The translations under genes were made by a program, and so were the position numbers. A stretch of 64,000 nucleotides of DNA, taken from NCBI RefSeq assembly GCF_013349955.1, contig NZ_JABVXC010000002.1, positions 273,614 to 337,613 on the forward strand, read 5' to 3'. Below, in pieces: positions 54,196 to 64,000 of this stretch. How positions within the stretch are numbered: the stretch's first letter is position 1; each line of letters begins with the position of its first letter. This DNA comes from Onishia taeanensis. Lineage in GTDB: Bacteria > Pseudomonadota > Gammaproteobacteria > Pseudomonadales > Halomonadaceae. The notes under the pieces were generated by a model that ran no database searches, was not told the origin of the DNA, and saw only the letters and a list, made by a program, of their open reading frames with translations.

Positions 54196-54888
54196 CTAGA
54201 ACGGCGAAATATTGAGGAAGAAACGCTGCAGCCAACCCATGTGCTGCGCCTCGTTGATATAGCCGTCGCCTACGTACTCGATACGCGCATCGGCGACCTG
54301 AGTCGAAGGCACGGTATTTTGTCCGGTAATGGTGCGAGGATTTACCACGCCGGAAAAGCGTATGAACTCGGTCCCCTGGTTGATGGCGATCTGCTTCTCG
54401 CCCCTTACCCGCAGGTTACCGTTAGGCATCACATCCAATACCGAGACGGTAATGGTCCCGGTGAAGGTATTGTTGGCCTCGGAGCCGCCTCCGCCGGTGA
54501 AGTCACTCTGTCCGGAGAGGTCGAAGCCGTATTCGGCCAGCTGTTCAAGCGCATCGGGGGTGTTATCGATGGTCAGTCCAGCAGAACCGGAGCGATCCGC
54601 ATTGCTTTGCGAGTTCTTGCTGGCACTGACCTCTTCATCGAGCACGATCGTCAGAATGTCGCCGATCGCCCTAGGCCTGCGATCTTCAAACAGCGGCTGA
54701 TAAGCATAGCCAGCGTTGGCCTGGTAGATGGAGCCGTTGGGCGCGGGCGGCCGCGGTTCGGCGATATTGACCTGCTCCTGCTCACCCACTACCGATGCCC
54801 GTGGCAGCTGCGCACAGCCAGACACCAGCAGACACAGCGCCACAACCAGAGCCCAGTGCCGGACCGGCATACACCCCTTGAACATCAT
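54196..54888 (-). CDS. flgH: Flagellar L-ring lipoprotein FlgH
   Basis: FlgH forms the outer-membrane L ring. The 230-residue protein is a lipoprotein: hydrophobic N-terminus then the lipobox LLVSGC near residue 24. The core has [40 protein letters not shown] and [26 protein letters not shown] precedes the first of two ATGs. It lies between flgG and flgI. Confidence 0.97.
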   Translation of the reverse strand: MMFKGCMPVRHWALVVALCLLVSGCAQLPRASVVGEQEQVNIAEPRPPAPNGSIYQANAGYAYQPLFEDRRPRAIGDILTIVLDEEVSASKNSQSNADRSGSAGLTIDNTPDALEQLAEYGFDLSGQSDFTGGGGSEANNTFTGTITVSVLDVMPNGNLRVRGEKQIAINQGTEFIRFSGVVNPRTITGQNTVPSTQVADARIEYVGDGYINEAQHMGWLQRFFLNISPF

Positions 54889-54901
54889 GACCGCCCCTTG
54901 G

Positions 54902-55684
54902 TTACAGCTGTGCCAGCCGGCTCAGCATTTCATCGGACGTCTTGACTGCCTTGCTGTTGATCTCATAGGCCCGCTGGGTCTGGATCATGCTGACCATTTC
55001 TTCGACGACATTGACGTTGGAGGTTTCCACATAGCCCTGGTAAATCGTCCCCAGCCCATTGGCACCAGGGATATTTTCGTTACGAGGGCCTGAGGATGCC
55101 GTTTCCAGGTATTGGTTTTCCCCGATGCTTTCGAGACCGGCCGGGTTAACGAAACTGGACAGCGTCAGCTGACCAATTTCGCGGTTGCCTGCCACACCGG
55201 GCTCGGTCACCGAGACAATACCGTCCTGACCGATGCTGACGGAAAGCGCATTTTCCGGGACGACAATCGCCGGCTGAACGGGATAGCCGCTCGACGTCAC
55301 CATCTGGCCGTTGGCATCGAGCTGAAAACTGCCATCGCGGGTATAGGCCGTAGTGCCATCGGGGCGCAGTACGTTGAAAAAGCCGTTGCCGTTAATCGCC
55401 AGGTCACGAGAGTTCTCGGTTTGCTCAATGGCGCCTTGGCTATGCAGCCGCTCGTTGGCCACCGGGCGCACGCCGCTACCCACCTGCAGCCCCGAAGGCA
55501 AGGTGTTCTGAGCATCGTTCTGGGCACCCGGCTGACGCAGGTTCTGGTACATAAGATCTTCGAACACGGCTCGAGACTTCTTGAAACCGTTGGTGCTGAC
55601 GTTGGCCAGATTGTTCGAGATGACGTCCATCTGAACCTGTTGGGACTCGAGTCCCGTCTTGGCGGTCCACAATGATCGAATCAT
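54902..55684 (-). CDS. flgG: Flagellar distal rod protein FlgG
   Basis: FlgG builds the distal rod. The 260-residue protein has the family N-terminus [20 protein letters not shown] and [20 protein letters not shown], then the C-terminal helix [20 protein letters not shown]. Length matches E. coli exactly. It is preceded by flgF and followed by flgH. Confidence 0.98.
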   Translation of the reverse strand: MIRSLWTAKTGLESQQVQMDVISNNLANVSTNGFKKSRAVFEDLMYQNLRQPGAQNDAQNTLPSGLQVGSGVRPVANERLHSQGAIEQTENSRDLAINGNGFFNVLRPDGTTAYTRDGSFQLDANGQMVTSSGYPVQPAIVVPENALSVSIGQDGIVSVTEPGVAGNREIGQLTLSSFVNPAGLESIGENQYLETASSGPRNENIPGANGLGTIYQGYVETSNVNVVEEMVSMIQTQRAYEINSKAVKTSDEMLSRLAQL

Positions 55685-55726
55685 GATGTTCTCTCCTGAA
55701 ACAGTTCGCCTGAAGGTAAGCCGCTA

Positions 55727-56476
55727 TCAACTGAGAGACAGCAGGCTGGTGGCACGCTGAGCATTCTCGTCGGCGCTGCTGATGACCTTCATCTGCATTT
55801 CGAAGCGCCGCGCCGTATCGATCATCGACACCATCGATTCGATCGCGCTGACGTTACTGCCTTCCAGGGCACCCGAGGCAACCCGGACATCCTCGTCACG
55901 GCCCAGCACTTGCGGCTGACCGTTGGGCCCTGCGCGAAAGAGGCCATCCTCGCCGCGGGTCAAACCGGCATCGCCGGGGGAGACGAGCTTCAGGCGCCCC
56001 ACATTGACGATGGCGTCGGGGTTTTGGCCGGCACCAATCGCACTGATGGTACCGTCACCACCCACGGCAAGCTTGGCTTCCAGAGGAACGGCGATGGGCC
56101 CGCCGTCGCCCAACACGGGACGTCCACCACTGGTCAATACGCCATTACCGTCAACCTGCAGGTCGCCGCGGCGGGTATAGGCTTCATTGCCACCGGCATC
56201 CTGCACGGCCAGCCAGCCATCACCTCGAATCGCCACGTCGAGGTCACGGCCGGTGGCGTTGACAGGGCCGGGACTAAAGTCCGACCCCGGCGTGCTGGCC
56301 GCCACCGAGGCTCGCGTATCCAGAACGCCATCCCCCTGAACCGGTACGGCGCGCATGGCGTGAAGCTGCGCCCGAAACCCCGATGTCGAAGCGTTGGCCA
56401 GGTTATTACTGACCACCGCCTGCTGCTGAAGACTCTGGCTGGCGCCGCTCATGGCGGTATATAGCATGCGGTCCAT
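55727..56476 (-). CDS. flgF: Flagellar proximal rod protein FlgF
   Basis: FlgF is a minor rod protein. The 249-residue product has MDRMLYTAMSGASQSLQQQA, VVSNNLANASTSGFRAQLHA and the C-terminal SNVSAIESMVSMIDTARRFE. It lies between flgE and flgG, as in enterics. Confidence 0.96.
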   Translation of the reverse strand: MDRMLYTAMSGASQSLQQQAVVSNNLANASTSGFRAQLHAMRAVPVQGDGVLDTRASVAASTPGSDFSPGPVNATGRDLDVAIRGDGWLAVQDAGGNEAYTRRGDLQVDGNGVLTSGGRPVLGDGGPIAVPLEAKLAVGGDGTISAIGAGQNPDAIVNVGRLKLVSPGDAGLTRGEDGLFRAGPNGQPQVLGRDEDVRVASGALEGSNVSAIESMVSMIDTARRFEMQMKVISSADENAQRATSLLSLS

Positions 56477-56496
56477 TATCGACTCATCCTCACCCG

Positions 56497-58257
56497 TTAA
56501 CGCAGGTTAACAGCGCTCTGCAGAATCTCATCCTGGACCTTGATGGTCTGGGAGTTCGCCTGATAGGCCCGCTGCGCCACGATCATGTCGACCAGCTCGG
56601 AGGCCATATCAACGTTGGAGGTCTCGACCGCACCGGCAGTGACACTGCCCAGCACCCCGGTCCCCGGCTGCCCGACCAGCTCGCCGCCAGACGCAGCGGT
56701 CTCGGTCCAGGCGTTGTCACCGGCCGCCTTCAAGCCTTCCGGATTGCGGAAGTTGGCCAGGGCAATCTGCCCTGCGGCCTGGGACTGCTCGTTGGAGAAG
56801 TTACGCACGATGCTGCCATCGTCTTCGATCTCGATTCCCACCAGCGTACCTGCCGTGTAGCCGTTCTGAGTCAAGCTATTGACCGTAGAATCATTAGAAA
56901 ACTGTGTTCCTGCGAGGCCGAGATTAAATGCCAGGGGTTCGAAGTCATCACCGATATCAAACTGAACGTCACGTTCTCCCCCCCGAATCAAACGACCGCT
57001 GGCATCGAATCGGACTGTACCGAGAGAATCGCTTGCCGTTTCCGCTCCAGTTGGCCCACCATCAAGTCGTGCATCTACCTTCCATTCGTTCCACTCGGTA
57101 TCAGATGTTGTGGCATTCAGGCGCGTATAAAACAGGGTCAGGTTGCGGGCATTGCCTTGGGAATCAAAGACGGTAGAAGAACTGGAATAGGAATAGGCAT
57201 TGGAATCAGCGAGGTCAACTTCCGGCGCTGCCGCGGCCTGAAGCGGATTATTCAGCTCGGCAAGGCTCACATCTTGGGAAGTAACACCAGGACCAGGTGA
57301 TTGGCCGGTCTTGTAGGCTGCCAGCTTGCCATCATTTACGTAGACATCGTAATCAGTACCATCCGCATCAGATACCTGTACTCCTTCACCAGCACTAGTC
57401 AATAGTCGATCGTTGGCACCGACGCTATACAGGTCGCCATTATCCGCTATCCAAATGGTCTCGCTGTCGCTCGGCGCCGTAAGTGCCGGCTTAACTGGTG
57501 AAGGGGTCTCCTTCTTATTCAGGACGATCTCTCCATTGTCATCGATGACACGCAATTCGCCATCGCGGTACTCGACGGTATTCGCTCCATCATCATTGAC
57601 AGCACCAGCTTCATCGACCTTCACCTGACTGCCATCAGCTTTAACGATCGGGCCATCGGCTAATTGATTCGACGGACTTTGCGCGAAATAAAGCTCATTA
57701 TTGTCATCATTCCTGACAATGGCGCGCCCCTGAGCGTCCATCACCAATTCACCTTCGAACTTGGGCACACTGGCATCAAGGTTGAAGCTGATATCTACCT
57801 CATCAGTTGCCTTGGCTGGCATGCTGTCGGCGGCGACTTGCAACACTTCTGGCTGACCACCGGTGACAACTTCAGAAAAAGGATCATTGGCATTCTGAAG
57901 TCCGTAGCCCATCAGCCGCGCGCCCTGAGCGTTCACCAGGTAGCCATCGGCGTCCATGCTCAGCTGACCGTTACGCGAGTAAACCGTTTCGCCATTCTGC
58001 TGCATGCGGAAAAAGCCTTCGCCGCTGATGGCCAGATCCAGCTCGCGACTGGTGCTTTCAATGTTGCCGTCGCTGAAATCCTGCCGCACGGCCGCAACCT
58101 GTGTCCCCAGGCCCACGTCGGCGTTGGCGAAGACATCAGCGAAAAGCGTCGTGGACGACTTGAAGCCAACGGTCTGGGAGTTGGCGATGTTATTGCCCAA
58201 GGTATTCAGGTTGGCCTTGGCGGCATTCAGGCCACTCAGCGCTTGTGAAAAGCCCAT
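56497..58257 (-). CDS. flgE: Flagellar hook protein FlgE
   Basis: FlgE makes the hook. The conserved ends are MGFSQALSGLNAAKANLNTL, GNNIANSQTVGFKSSTTLFA and the C-terminal SNVDMASELVDMIVAQRAYQ. At 586 residues it is much longer than the E. coli protein (about 400). The extra length is a central acidic, Asn/Asp/Gly-rich segment (about 180-350) with worn repeats such as YRDGELRVIDDNGEIVL and IWIADNGDLYSVGANDRLL. The DNA of that part is lower in GC than the ends. AAGGA precedes the ATG. Extended hooks occur in other marine bacteria. Confidence 0.96.
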   Translation of the reverse strand: MGFSQALSGLNAAKANLNTLGNNIANSQTVGFKSSTTLFADVFANADVGLGTQVAAVRQDFSDGNIESTSRELDLAISGEGFFRMQQNGETVYSRNGQLSMDADGYLVNAQGARLMGYGLQNANDPFSEVVTGGQPEVLQVAADSMPAKATDEVDISFNLDASVPKFEGELVMDAQGRAIVRNDDNNELYFAQSPSNQLADGPIVKADGSQVKVDEAGAVNDDGANTVEYRDGELRVIDDNGEIVLNKKETPSPVKPALTAPSDSETIWIADNGDLYSVGANDRLLTSAGEGVQVSDADGTDYDVYVNDGKLAAYKTGQSPGPGVTSQDVSLAELNNPLQAAAAPEVDLADSNAYSYSSSSTVFDSQGNARNLTLFYTRLNATTSDTEWNEWKVDARLDGGPTGAETASDSLGTVRFDASGRLIRGGERDVQFDIGDDFEPLAFNLGLAGTQFSNDSTVNSLTQNGYTAGTLVGIEIEDDGSIVRNFSNEQSQAAGQIALANFRNPEGLKAAGDNAWTETAASGGELVGQPGTGVLGSVTAGAVETSNVDMASELVDMIVAQRAYQANSQTIKVQDEILQSAVNLR

Positions 58258-58377
58258 GGTTCATTTCCTTTATGGCGATGTGAAGGTGCGATATGAGAGA
58301 CGGGTACTTTATCTAAACCAGCTTTTTACGCCGGATAGCCTGGGCTGAAAAAACTCGCTGCGCCCAGGCCGAAGGCG

Positions 58378-59073
58378 TCAGAGGATCTGCTTGACGTCAT
58401 TCAGGCCGACCTGTCCGTAGACGGCACCGAGGTCAAGCGAAACATCTCCGTTTTCCTGAGGCGTCACCGCCCCCACCTGTGCATAGTTAAGAACCTGGGA
58501 ATCGATGGAACTTTCACCACGTGTCGCCTGCAAAGACACGTTATAAGCACCTTCCGGCGCTTTTTCCCCAGAAGACAGTTCTCCATCCCAGGAAATATTC
58601 GATACGCCGGCCTTGGCGCTACCCGCGTCATACTGGTCGACGACCTGACCGGAACCATTGGTAATGGTCACGCGCACATTATCGGCGGGCTGATCAAGCT
58701 CAATACCGATGGGCGTAGTGGTCACTTTCCCATCCATCTGACTGGTCAACACCTTATTGCCCGGCACCATCACACCAGAGCCGACCAAACCGGCTGCTTC
58801 AAGCGCCCTGCCTTGATCGATCTGATCTGTGATCGAAGAGAGTGTCGAGTTGAGTTTCTCGATGCCGCTGACGGTATTGATCTGCGCCAGCTGCGACGTC
58901 ATCTCAGCATTCTCCATGGGATTCATGGGATCCTGATTCTGCAGCTGCGTCACCAGCAGTGTCATGAATTGATCGTTGAGATCGTCAGATTCGCGGTTAG
59001 TGGCTGCCTTACCGGTTTGCCCGGCGGTGCCGTTAACGCTATTCAAAACACTCGAGTCAATGCTAGTAGCCAT
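58378..59073 (-). CDS. flgD: Hook scaffold protein FlgD
   Basis: FlgD caps the growing hook and is absent from the finished structure. The 231-residue protein has the export/cap motif DQFMTLLVTQLQNQDPMNPM then ENAEMTSQLAQINTVSGIEK, and a C-terminal FLG-type beta domain (ISWDGELSSGEKAPEGAYNV). It lies between flgC and flgE. Confidence 0.97.
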   Translation of the reverse strand: MATSIDSSVLNSVNGTAGQTGKAATNRESDDLNDQFMTLLVTQLQNQDPMNPMENAEMTSQLAQINTVSGIEKLNSTLSSITDQIDQGRALEAAGLVGSGVMVPGNKVLTSQMDGKVTTTPIGIELDQPADNVRVTITNGSGQVVDQYDAGSAKAGVSNISWDGELSSGEKAPEGAYNVSLQATRGESSIDSQVLNYAQVGAVTPQENGDVSLDLGAVYGQVGLNDVKQIL

Positions 59074-59077
59074 TCAA

Positions 59078-59485
59078 TCAGTTCTCCCCCAGGGTCAGCG
59101 TTTTGGTCATCAGCTGTTTGCTGGTGTTCATTACTTCGATATTCGCCTGGTAGGAACGTGACGCCGAGATCATGTTGACCATCTCGTTGGTGGGATCCAC
59201 GTTGGGCATGGTCACGTAGCCATCGTCATCTGCAAGCGGGTGATCAGGGCGGTATTCCATGCGCATCGGCGACGGATCATCCACAACGCCGGTGACACGT
59301 ACGCCACCGACTTCAGAGCCACCCTGTTGCTGGGCCTCAAACCAGACTTGCTTGGCGCGGTAAGCCTCGCCATCAGGTCCCGCCACGCTATCCGCGTTAG
59401 CGAGGTTGCTGGCGGTCACGTTCATCCGCTGCGCCTGCGCGCTCATAGCGGAAGCGGATATGTCAAAGATCGAAAACATCGACAT
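59078..59485 (-). CDS. flgC: Flagellar proximal rod protein FlgC
   Basis: A rod subunit of 135 residues. It has SMFSIFDISASAMSAQAQRM, NVTASNLANADSVAGPDGEA and the C-terminal VDPTNEMVNMISASRSYQAN. The start at 59485 is chosen for its AAGGAG and for matching the E. coli length; the frame is open to 59515. It lies 45 bases after flgB. Confidence 0.96.
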   Translation of the reverse strand: MSMFSIFDISASAMSAQAQRMNVTASNLANADSVAGPDGEAYRAKQVWFEAQQQGGSEVGGVRVTGVVDDPSPMRMEYRPDHPLADDDGYVTMPNVDPTNEMVNMISASRSYQANIEVMNTSKQLMTKTLTLGEN

Positions 59486-59530
59486 GCTTAGCTCACTCCT
59501 TAGGCTCGGAAGCAACCATCATTGTGATGA

Positions 59531-59947
59531 TCATTCCGACTGCATGGCTGACTTGAGGCCCTGAATCCGGCTGTTCAGCATCGTCAGGGAGGCTTGGTAA
59601 CGGACAGCATTGTCGGCAAATTCAGCCCGCTCACGATCCATATCGACCGTATTGCCATCAAGGCTTGGCTGGGCCGGTACGCGATACATCAGGTCATGCA
59701 CCTTGCTGCCTGAGGCGCCATGGCCTCCAATGTGCCCCGCAGAGGTAGTCGACAGAGAAAGACCGCTCTGACCCGCACGATCACCTTCCATCGCTCGCGA
59801 CAGCTCCTGCGAAAAATCAAAGTCGCGTGCCTTGTAATTAGGCGTATCAGCGTTGGCAATGTTACTGGTCAAGACCTCATGCCGCTGCTGGCGAAGGCTG
59901 AGGACCTCCTGCTGGAAGTTCAGCGCCGACCCGAGCTTATCGATCAT
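59531..59947 (-). CDS. flgB: Flagellar proximal rod protein FlgB
   Basis: A rod subunit of 138 residues, exactly the E. coli length from ATG 59947 (MIDKLGSALNFQQEVL). An in-frame GTG at 59959 is an alternative. It has LTSNIANADTPNYKARDFDF and the C-terminal DGNTVDMDRERAEFADNAVR. It is the first gene of flgBCDEFGHIJ and is divergent from flgA. The gap holds no sigma-28-type promoter, in line with FlhDC control. Confidence 0.97.
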   Translation of the reverse strand: MIDKLGSALNFQQEVLSLRQQRHEVLTSNIANADTPNYKARDFDFSQELSRAMEGDRAGQSGLSLSTTSAGHIGGHGASGSKVHDLMYRVPAQPSLDGNTVDMDRERAEFADNAVRYQASLTMLNSRIQGLKSAMQSE

Positions 59948-60125
59948 TTGTGCACCCACAATCGCAAAATGGGGAAATGTTGAGAGTGAAGAATAGCGAT
60001 GCCCCCGTCATCTCAAAGGATCAAACAGACCCGCATTTCGCACCCAATTCCGTTATTGAACTGGCCAGCAGCCGAGTAGAATTGGCTCAAACCCAATCCC
60101 CAGCCTCCTCGAGTCAGTGATTGCC

Positions 60126-60884
60126 ATGCCCCAAACGCCCTGCAAGCCTGCCTCTCGGTCTCGCATCGCGAGCGCCTCTCGCAAGAGAGGCCTGCGCTTC
60201 ACCCTGTCACTATCTCTCCTGATGTGGATAGCGCTAACGGCGGCACCTTCACTCGCGCAGAATCAAGCAGCGAACCAGGACCCAGCATTGGTCGAGGCCG
60301 TGAAACGCTTCCTGCTGGACCAAGCGCCCGAGGACGCCGAAGAGGTGAGGGTCGAAGTGTTTCCGCCTTCGGCGCAATTCGGCGCCTGCTCATCGCCACA
60401 GCCTTTCTTTCCCAACAGGCACCAGCGCCAGTGGGGGCGCGTCTCGGTAGGCGTCGAGTGCTCAGGTTCTCAGGATCGCTATCTCCAGGCAGAAGTGGAG
60501 GGCATCGGCAGTTACGTCACGGCAGCCGAACGCATTGAGACCGGCACCGTCATCGATCAAGGCATGCTTACCATTCGCCAGGGCAGTCTGGGGCGCCTGC
60601 CATCCAGCACGATTCGCCACGCAGATGAGGCGATTGGCAAGATGACGAGGCGCACGGTCTCGGCAGGCTCGACCCTGCGAGAACACCAATTGCGCAATAT
60701 TCCTCTGGTCGAACAACGTCAGTCCGTATCGGTGGAGGCTCAGGGGGGTGGCTTTCGTGTCTCGCGGGAAGGCGAGGCACTGGAGGATGGAGGAATGGGA
60801 GATGAGGTTAGAGTTCGCCTCTCACGACGTGAGATCATTACCGGGGAAGTGATCGGCTCCGATCGCGTTGCCGTCGACTTCTAA
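60126..60884 (+). CDS. flgA: P-ring assembly chaperone FlgA
   Basis: FlgA is a periplasmic chaperone for FlgI. The 252-residue precursor has a basic N-terminus and a Sec signal peptide (FTLSLSLLMWIALTAAPSLA). It ends with the SAF-like domain: VTAAERIETGTVIDQGMLTI, GKMTRRTVSAGSTLREHQL and LSRREIITGEVIGSDRVAV. ATG 60126 is used; a GTG three codons earlier is possible and neither has a clear ribosome site. It is divergent from flgB. Confidence 0.95.
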   Translation: MPQTPCKPASRSRIASASRKRGLRFTLSLSLLMWIALTAAPSLAQNQAANQDPALVEAVKRFLLDQAPEDAEEVRVEVFPPSAQFGACSSPQPFFPNRHQRQWGRVSVGVECSGSQDRYLQAEVEGIGSYVTAAERIETGTVIDQGMLTIRQGSLGRLPSSTIRHADEAIGKMTRRTVSAGSTLREHQLRNIPLVEQRQSVSVEAQGGGFRVSREGEALEDGGMGDEVRVRLSRREIITGEVIGSDRVAVDF

Positions 60885-60923
60885 AGTCATCATGCGGCAC
60901 CGACAAAAAAAGCCCGCTACGAT

Positions 60924-60950
60924 TAAAGATACCGCCCAACTGGCCGATAC
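60924..60950 (+). promoter_or_regulatory. Sigma-28 (FliA) type promoter for flgM-flgN
   Basis: Reads TAAAGATA, 11 bases, GCCGATAC, with exact spacing, 32 bases before the flgM TTG. It implies that FliA raises its own antagonist, as in Salmonella. Confidence 0.85.
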
Positions 60951-60982
60951 CATGGGCAAGCACCATTGACGAGGCCACTCCC

Positions 60983-61267
60983 TTGAAAATCGACAGCTCC
61001 CAATCTTTGACCCGCCTGCAGCAGACGGACCAGGCCACCAGCAAACCCGTCGCCGCCGGTAACTCGCAGGCATCGGCAACGCCGACCTCTGCGTCCGTCG
61101 CTCACCTGAGCACAGGCAGCCAGAATGCTAGCGGCGATATCGACACCGCACGGGTCGAGGAACTGCGTCTTGCCATCAGCGAAGGCCGCATGGAAATCGA
61201 CGCCGACAAGATTGCCGACGGCCTCATTGCCAGCGTCCAGGATATCCTCAACGGGGAGTCTCCATGA
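60983..61267 (+). CDS. flgM: Anti-sigma-28 factor FlgM
   Basis: FlgM binds FliA until the hook is finished and is then exported. The 94-residue protein begins KIDSSQSLTRLQQT after an initiating TTG at 60983 and has the FliA-binding C-terminus DTARVEELRLAISEGRMEID followed by ADKIADGLIASVQDIL. The TTG start is supported by the enteric-like N-terminus and GAGG 8 bases upstream. It overlaps flgN by 4 bases. It has a sigma-28-type promoter. Confidence 0.95.
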   Translation: MKIDSSQSLTRLQQTDQATSKPVAAGNSQASATPTSASVAHLSTGSQNASGDIDTARVEELRLAISEGRMEIDADKIADGLIASVQDILNGESP

Positions 61268-61713
61268 GTTTGAGAGAATCTCTCGAACGTCAGCGGCAGC
61301 GCATCGCATCACTCGAGGCTCTCTTGAACGATGAGCGACAGGCATTGTTCGCAGGCCGCGTCGACGGTGAGTTGCTCAACCGCATTGCCGCCGACAAACA
61401 GGAGGTGCTGACCCAGGTCGAGCGCTTTGAAACCCAGCGCAGCCAGGTACAGCAACGCCTGGGATATGACGCAGGCCTTGAAGGCGCCGCCAGCGCTGCC
61501 TCCGATGCCGGCTGCCTACCTGTCTGGCAAGCATTGCTGGAGGACGCTCAACGCACGGCACGCCTTAATGCCATCAACGGCGACATGATTCGCCAGCGCC
61601 TCGAGCAAAATCAGCGCATGCTCAACGCGCTACGCGAGGCAGCAGGCAACAGCTTATATGGTCCCAATGGCCAGTCTGAACCTCGCCGCAGCTTAGTGTC
61701 CTCACGCGCCTGA
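61264..61713 (+). CDS. flgN: Flagellar export chaperone FlgN
   Basis: FlgN escorts FlgK and FlgL to the export gate. The 149-residue protein is helical (SLRESLERQRQRIASLEALL, NDERQALFAGRVDGELLNRI, MIRQRLEQNQRMLNALREAA). The call rests on the flgM-flgN pairing, size and coiled-coil pattern. Start overlaps the flgM stop as ATGA. Confidence 0.92.
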   Translation: MSLRESLERQRQRIASLEALLNDERQALFAGRVDGELLNRIAADKQEVLTQVERFETQRSQVQQRLGYDAGLEGAASAASDAGCLPVWQALLEDAQRTARLNAINGDMIRQRLEQNQRMLNALREAAGNSLYGPNGQSEPRRSLVSSRA

Positions 61714-61809
61714 CACCCTCCCCCTCCGCTGCACCCTTCTTGACGACCACCGCCCATTGATGGTCGCTTCGCTGCAACGCCATGCCATGAAGCTCAAGGC
61801 GGGATTGGC

Positions 61810-61821
61810 ATAGTGCACTAT
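61810..61821. repeat. Perfect 12-bp palindrome upstream of ligB
   Basis: ATAGTGCACTAT is its own reverse complement and overlaps a TATACT that could be a -10 box (61819-61824). It may be an operator for ligB; no good -35 is seen. Confidence 0.4.
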
Positions 61822-61907
61822 ACTTATGTAGTGAACGCTACCGATCAGACCCGACACCTTGTTGCTGTTGCTGAAATCGCCACTCATGGATCGAGTGCGA
61901 CCGCTAG

Positions 61908-63641
<1,734 letters not shown>

Positions 63642-63922
63642 CCATGGTTCATGCACAGGCTTATGAGGTCAGCTCGGCCCAAGCCCCGGAGACACGACAG
63701 GGGCCAACGGCACCAGCCAGCACGCCTGGCGTCGCAAAGGCGAACAGGGATAGAGAGATAACGCGAAGCAACGCAATATGACCTGAACCAGGAGCCGGCA
63801 ACGATCGGCATTCAGGATCTACTCAAGAGAAAAGAGAATGCTCGGCGAGCAACACCAACCAGGAAAAGGCAGGCCAAGATAAGACAGGAGGGAATATCAA
63901 CAATCGCAGACTGCAGTAGAAA
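63642..63922. other. Intergenic stretch without recognised features
   Basis: Between ligB and tRNA-Asn. No gene-like frame, clear terminator or repeat could be supported by eye. Confidence 0.5.
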
Positions 63923-63998
63923 TGGCTCCCCGAACAGGACTCGAACCTGTGACCCAATGATTAACAGTCATTTGCTCTACCAACTGAGCTATCGGGGA
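63923..63998 (-). tRNA. tRNA-Asn (anticodon GTT)
   Basis: A 76-base cloverleaf on the minus strand. The acceptor stem pairs TCCCCGA with TCGGGGA, the D arm has GCTCAGTTGGTAGAGC, the anticodon loop CTGTTAA carries GTT, the T arm has GGTTCGAGTCC, and a genomic G-CCA end is encoded. No extra feature of a prophage attachment is seen within the window. Confidence 0.98.
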
Positions 63999-64000
63999 AC

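Overview
The window is almost entirely one motility and chemotaxis locus. It comes from a gammaproteobacterium of the Halomonas type. That placement rests on protein resemblance, acidic secreted proteins (flagellins, hook) and high GC, not on a marker gene. The master regulator is FlhDC, as in enteric bacteria. No FleQ/FlrC, FlhF or FlhG gene is visible. The order motA-motB-cheA-cheW, then receptors-cheR-cheB-cheY-cheZ-flhB-flhA, closely parallels E. coli.

Layout: 1-17 kb (minus strand) holds flhA (cut by the window edge), flhB, cheZ, cheY, a receptor, cheB, cheR, two more receptors, cheW, cheA, motB, motA, flhC and flhD. 17-21 kb (minus) is the filament-cap operon fliD-fliS-fliT, extended by a second FliK-like gene and a free-standing FlhB C-terminal homologue (FlhX type). 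21-24 kb holds a PilZ plus HD-GYP-like protein, a DUF2835 protein and a SprA-type metallopeptidase. 24-33.5 kb carries two flagellin genes flanking a glycosyltransferase and two sulfotransferases, a candidate filament-modification island with clearly lower GC. 33.5-36 kb encodes a second stator pair and FlaG. 36-48.5 kb is fliE (minus) and fliFGHIJK, fliLMNOPQR (plus). 48.7-60 kb is flgBCDEFGHIJKL (minus). 60-61.7 kb is flgA, flgM and flgN (plus). The window ends with ligB (DNA ligase B) and a tRNA-Asn.

Reading intergenic DNA by eye gives ten good matches to the flagellar sigma-28 (FliA) promoter, TAAA-N15-GCCGATAA. They lie in front of cheB, the sensorless receptor gene, motA, fliD, the PilZ/HD-GYP gene, fliC, the second flagellin, flaG, flgK and flgM. 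This predicts a FliA regulon kept in check by FlgM (encoded here). The fliA gene itself is not in the window.

Main points for a second look: the second flagellin has an in-frame TAG as its third codon, behind a good ribosome binding site and a sigma-28-like promoter; sulfotransferases and a glycosyltransferase/FkbM-like fusion sit between two flagellins; the HD-GYP domain has lost its HH pair but keeps a good PilZ domain; three perfect 13-bp repeats sit in the leader of a receptor gene; and one receptor lacks a periplasmic sensor.
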